Of a stretch of 40,365 nucleotides of DNA, positions 39,907 through 40,365 are shown piece by piece. Numbering within the stretch: position 1 is the first letter of the stretch; each line of letters opens with the position of its first letter. The DNA lies in IMG/VR virus record IMGVR_UViG_3300044619_001998, positions 1 to 40,365 of that record, one strand, 5' to 3'. The notes under the pieces are model-generated. The model was not told the DNA's origin. It saw only the letters and a list, made by a program, of their open reading frames with translations, and made no database searches. This stretch comes from a virus. The position numbers were made by a program, and so were the translations under genes.

Positions 39907-40365
39907 TGAGTGCCTTCTTCCTTTGTAGTTGTTTCAGCTGCCGCTGCTTGTTTTGGTCCAAAAACAATGTCGAGCATTCGCTCAATTGACATGTCTTGTT
40001 GTTCTACGACTTTGCCGAGGCGTCCTTGGACACGCTCGCCAGCTTCGTATTGATTTGTTCGCTCAACATACATACGACGAACTTTGTATGGAGGTTGAGT
40101 TGGATCTGGATTCATCCGTTCTTCAACGGTAATTGCTCCCAGAATGTCGTAGAAGTATGGAGCCTGAATTGCTAGCTGTCCTTGTAAGTATGGACGATAA
40201 CGACCATCCTTATCAATACGAGCCATTGCAGTTAGAACTACCGCTTCTAACGGATTGGTTGGATGCATTGTTAAGTCACGAAGATCTCGTAAGAGACCAC
40301 CCATGTGACGTAGCAACTCTCCCCATTGCTGCTGTGTCATTTGATTAACACCAGCAATGTTTTCC
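39903..40365 (-). CDS. Sak4/RecA-like recombination ATPase, C-terminal part (5' end outside window)
   Basis: The frame remains open through base 40365 beyond the internal ATG at 40340 (ENIAGVNQMTQQQW), so the visible 154 residues are only the C-terminus. The segment QQQWGELLRHMGGLLRDLRDL, the Y-x-P-x-LQG stretch, the FYDILGAITV strand and GRLGKVVEQQD follow the C-terminal half of phage Sak4/AAA_24-type RecA-like ATPases that partner SSB in single-strand annealing. Walker motifs should lie outside the window, so activity cannot be judged here. Gene overlap with the SSB-like gene supports functional linkage. Confidence 0.75.
   Translation of the reverse strand, partial: ENIAGVNQMTQQQWGELLRHMGGLLRDLRDLTMHPTNPLEAVVLTAMARIDKDGRYRPYLQGQLAIQAPYFYDILGAITVEERMNPDPTQPPYKVRRMYVERTNQYEAGERVQGRLGKVVEQQDMSIERMLDIVFGPKQAAAAETTTKEEGTQ

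Overview
The window reads as part of a tailed double-stranded DNA bacteriophage (Caudoviricetes) genome that most likely infects a low-GC actinobacterium. The phage assignment rests on a complete terminase large subunit with ATPase and nuclease motifs, a primase-polymerase/helicase, an SSB-like protein, a Sak4-like recombination ATPase fragment and a very large block of tail-fibre genes. The host inference rests on two WhiB-family genes, a family confined to Actinobacteria and their phages, and on a paired helix-turn-helix/metallophosphoesterase cassette common in actinophages. The A+T-rich coding, with many AGA, TTA and ACA codons, would fit aquatic low-GC actinobacteria; that last step is inference. 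No tRNA, rRNA, CRISPR array, insertion sequence, integrase, portal or major capsid gene was seen. No gene-free stretch exceeds 300 bases; the largest gap is the 188-base divergent region 8165-8352.

Layout. 1-3158 (+): the 3' part of a structural protein (Ala-rich coiled coils, PA14, Fn3, Pro/Glu stalk) translationally coupled to a 57-residue two-helix membrane protein. 3159-5107 (+): a clear promoter, then a terminase-small-subunit-like protein with two helix-turn-helix repeats, then TerL. 5104-8164 (-): an SNase-like nuclease and a Prim-Pol/D5-type helicase, facing the terminase with overlapping stop codons. 8353-10347 (+): a one-helix membrane protein, a DNA-binding protein and a metallophosphoesterase.

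10460-34021 (+): about 23.5 kb of receptor-interaction genes in one direction with short gaps or overlaps. Four have collagen-like Gly-X-Thr shafts with reusable beta modules in between, and a fifth, shorter one has the same build. Among them lie a predicted seven-blade beta-propeller, a protein with a fibrinogen-like C-terminus, a 2896-residue giant protein with an ALK-type glycine-rich domain and about twenty short repeats, and a carbohydrate-binding-module-like tip protein. Directly downstream on the same strand are a methyltransferase and a GT2 glycosyltransferase with TPR repeats. I suggest these decorate the threonine-rich fibres.

35715-40365 (-): a convergent, mostly overlapping set running from a Sak4-like ATPase (start outside the window) and an SSB-like protein, through a strong hairpin terminator, to a GT-B-like glycosyltransferase, a KOW/SH3-like protein, small unknowns, a DUF6378-like protein, two WhiB-like proteins and a zinc-ribbon protein. 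This looks like the early replication, regulation and modification region.

The most unusual parts are the scale and modular redundancy of the fibre locus, its linkage to modification enzymes, the WhiB-zinc-ribbon fusion, and a codon-usage shift inside the giant tail gene.
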